A model generated the notes under the pieces. That model was not told the DNA's origin and searched no databases. It saw only the letters and a program-made list of their open reading frames with translations. From CAYNEL01 sp964396225 (GTDB taxonomy: Bacteria; Patescibacteriota; Minisyncoccia; Moranbacterales; UBA1568), in assembly GCA_964396225.1 (NCBI GenBank), contig CAYNEL010000040.1, positions 1-7,144 of the forward strand: a stretch of 7,144 nt of DNA. Reading direction: 5' to 3'. Below, piece by piece: positions 5,058 to 7,144 of the stretch. How positions within the stretch are numbered: position 1 is the stretch's first letter; each line of letters starts with the position of its first letter. The position numbers were made by a program, and so were the translations under genes.

Positions 5058-5100
5058 AGAACGGCCCGTCCCTGTATTGTACAGGACGGGCCGTTCTTTT
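5058..5100 (+). terminator. Large hairpin between hsp20 and the VanW-like gene
   Basis: AGAACGGCCCGTC (5058-5070) pairs with its complement (5085-5097), and after a bulged C an inner CTGTA/TACAG stem closes a 3-base loop, about 18 bp in all. The U tract (TTTT, 5097-5100) is on the + strand, although both neighbouring genes are on the minus strand. On the minus strand the stem is followed only by ATTGAC. It may still help end hsp20 transcription, may block + strand antisense transcription, or may act as a control element over the VanW promoter that it overlaps. Confidence 0.65.
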
Positions 5101-5105
5101 GTCAT
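5076..5105 (-). promoter_or_regulatory. Promoter-like site for the VanW-like gene
   Basis: On the minus strand ATGACA (5105-5100) and TACAAT (5081-5076) are each five-of-six matches to the -35 and -10 boxes, 18 bp apart. The -10 lies in the apical part of the hairpin at 5058-5097. The expected start near 5069 gives a leader of about 50 bases to the ATG at 5018. Confidence 0.5.
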
Positions 5106-5119
5106 CGGGCCGGTCTTTC

Positions 5120-5644
5120 TTAGAAGCCGCGCACCTGGATCTTCTTGACCTTGGTGTTGTCGGCCTTGGGGAGTTTGACGGTGAGGATGCCGTTCTTCAA
5201 GGAAGCCTCGACCTTCTCGGCGACGATGTCGACGGGCAGGAGGATGGAGCGGGCGAAGGAACCCCAGTAGCATTCCTGGTAGTAGTAGTTGCCGGTCTCC
5301 ACCACGTCCTCGTTCTTGCGTTCGCCTTTGATGGTCACCATGTCGTTGTTGATGGAGACGTCCAGGTCTTCTGGCTTGACGCCGGCGATGGTGGACTTGA
5401 TGATCACGTCGTTGTCGGTCTGGTAGACGTCGATGGTAAGCTGGCCCTCCTCGTCCGAGACAGGGGTGTTCTGGCTCCAGACGTCCTCCCTCGGGGCGCG
5501 TTCGAAGGCGCGCACGTCATGGGAAGGGACGCTCACTTCGGTCTCCTCGTTCTCGTACACCGAGAGGACCGGACGGCTGGTCTCCTCCTCGTTCGACTGG
5601 ACGCCGGCGAGGCGCTGGAAGAAAGACTGTTTTTGCTTTGTCAT
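5120..5644 (-). CDS. Hsp20/alpha-crystallin small heat-shock protein
   Basis: A 174-residue ATP-independent cytoplasmic chaperone that holds unfolding proteins. A variable, acidic N-terminal arm (1-65) precedes the alpha-crystallin domain (about 66-163), which ends in the signature ASLKNGILTVKLPK. The C-terminal tail carries IQV (169-171), the IxI/V motif used for oligomer assembly. The YYYQECYWGSFARSILLP segment at 120-137 is typical of bacterial Hsp20. The ATG at 5644 was chosen. A TTG seven codons upstream (5665) has a GGGAG sequence 13 bases before it and would add MNRQICA. A short hairpin (5665-5678) lies in the 5' leader. No CIRCE operator is visible. Its own promoter lies just after valS. 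Confidence 0.95.
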   Translation of the reverse strand: MTKQKQSFFQRLAGVQSNEEETSRPVLSVYENEETEVSVPSHDVRAFERAPREDVWSQNTPVSDEEGQLTIDVYQTDNDVIIKSTIAGVKPEDLDVSINNDMVTIKGERKNEDVVETGNYYYQECYWGSFARSILLPVDIVAEKVEASLKNGILTVKLPKADNTKVKKIQVRGF

Positions 5645-5724
5645 AGCGCAAATCTGTCGGTTCAACGCCCCGAAGCGTCTCCCCCTGGTTACGAGTTAGG
5701 CACGTGTGTTTTGGTTCATTTGGG

Positions 5725-5753
5725 ATTGTATACGGAGTTGCCCGAAATGGCAA
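5725..5753 (-). promoter_or_regulatory. Sigma70-type promoter of hsp20
   Basis: On the minus strand TTGCCA (5753-5748) and TACAAT (5730-5725), each a five-of-six match, are separated by 17 bp. The predicted start near 5718 leaves a leader of about 74 bases. The site lies within 50 bp of the valS stop codon, and no terminator is seen between the two genes, so hsp20 may also be read through from valS. The sequence resembles a housekeeping rather than a heat-shock sigma promoter. Confidence 0.7.
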
Positions 5754-5769
5754 GTGAGGGCGTGATTTT

Positions 5770-7144
<1,375 letters not shown>

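Noticed and set aside
5019..5273. N-terminal extension of the VanW-like protein into the 3' end of hsp20
   Set aside because: It would bury the signal peptide about 85 residues in and overlap the end of hsp20 in another frame; the extension is Arg/Pro/Gln-rich noise.
5645..5718. CIRCE or ROSE-type heat-shock control in the hsp20 leader
   Set aside because: No TTAGCACTC/GAGTGCTAA repeat is present, and the short ACGC/GCGT hairpin does not cover a ribosome-binding site next to the chosen ATG.

Overview
The window comes from a GC-rich bacterial chromosome (about 60% GC by eye). It looks like ordinary core genome with one small accessory copper/redox stretch. It holds the ends of two flanking genes, five complete protein genes, one small hypothetical gene and three tRNAs. 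The lineage cannot be fixed from sequence alone. A Patescibacteria (CPR) type lineage is my best but unproven guess. It rests on the styles of the VanW/YoaR-like protein, Hsp20 and ValS, on compact gene spacing, on several starts without a Shine-Dalgarno site, and on two of three tRNAs lacking an encoded CCA. TGA is used as an ordinary stop.

Left part (1-336): the last codons of a + strand gene run into a bidirectional hairpin terminator shared with a minus-strand tRNA-His(GTG). Upstream of the tRNA lies a compact control region. It contains a good minus-strand promoter, a terminator-like hairpin between that promoter and the tRNA, and a divergent + strand promoter. Four copies of a TTGGTA-type motif are arranged as two inverted pairs.

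Middle left (337-2600): a 131-residue two-helix membrane protein of unknown function is followed after 39 bp by a 545-residue three-domain multicopper oxidase. The oxidase has all its copper ligands and a methionine-rich loop, and the pair probably forms a copper/metal oxidation operon. Two hairpins follow, one built from two tandem palindromes exactly 20 bp apart. The convergent partner is a minus-strand DoxX-like membrane protein with cysteine pairs at both ends, with its own promoter and terminator.

Middle right (3100-3630): a minus-strand tRNA-Lys(CTT), tRNA-Arg(TCT) and a 60-residue acidic, proline-rich hypothetical protein with a strong ribosome-binding site end at an intrinsic terminator. 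They probably form one transcript.

Right part (3633-7144, all minus strand): a secreted VanW/YoaR-like cell-envelope protein, an Hsp20 small heat-shock protein and the C-terminal two thirds or so of valyl-tRNA synthetase, which runs off the window edge. Hsp20 and the VanW-like gene each have a recognisable sigma70-type promoter. The VanW promoter is embedded in a large hairpin downstream of hsp20.

No CRISPR array, insertion sequence, phage gene or attachment site was seen. Each gene family is known. The least explained items are the upstream control region, the membrane-protein/oxidase pair, the cysteine-ended DoxX protein and the small gene next to the tRNAs.
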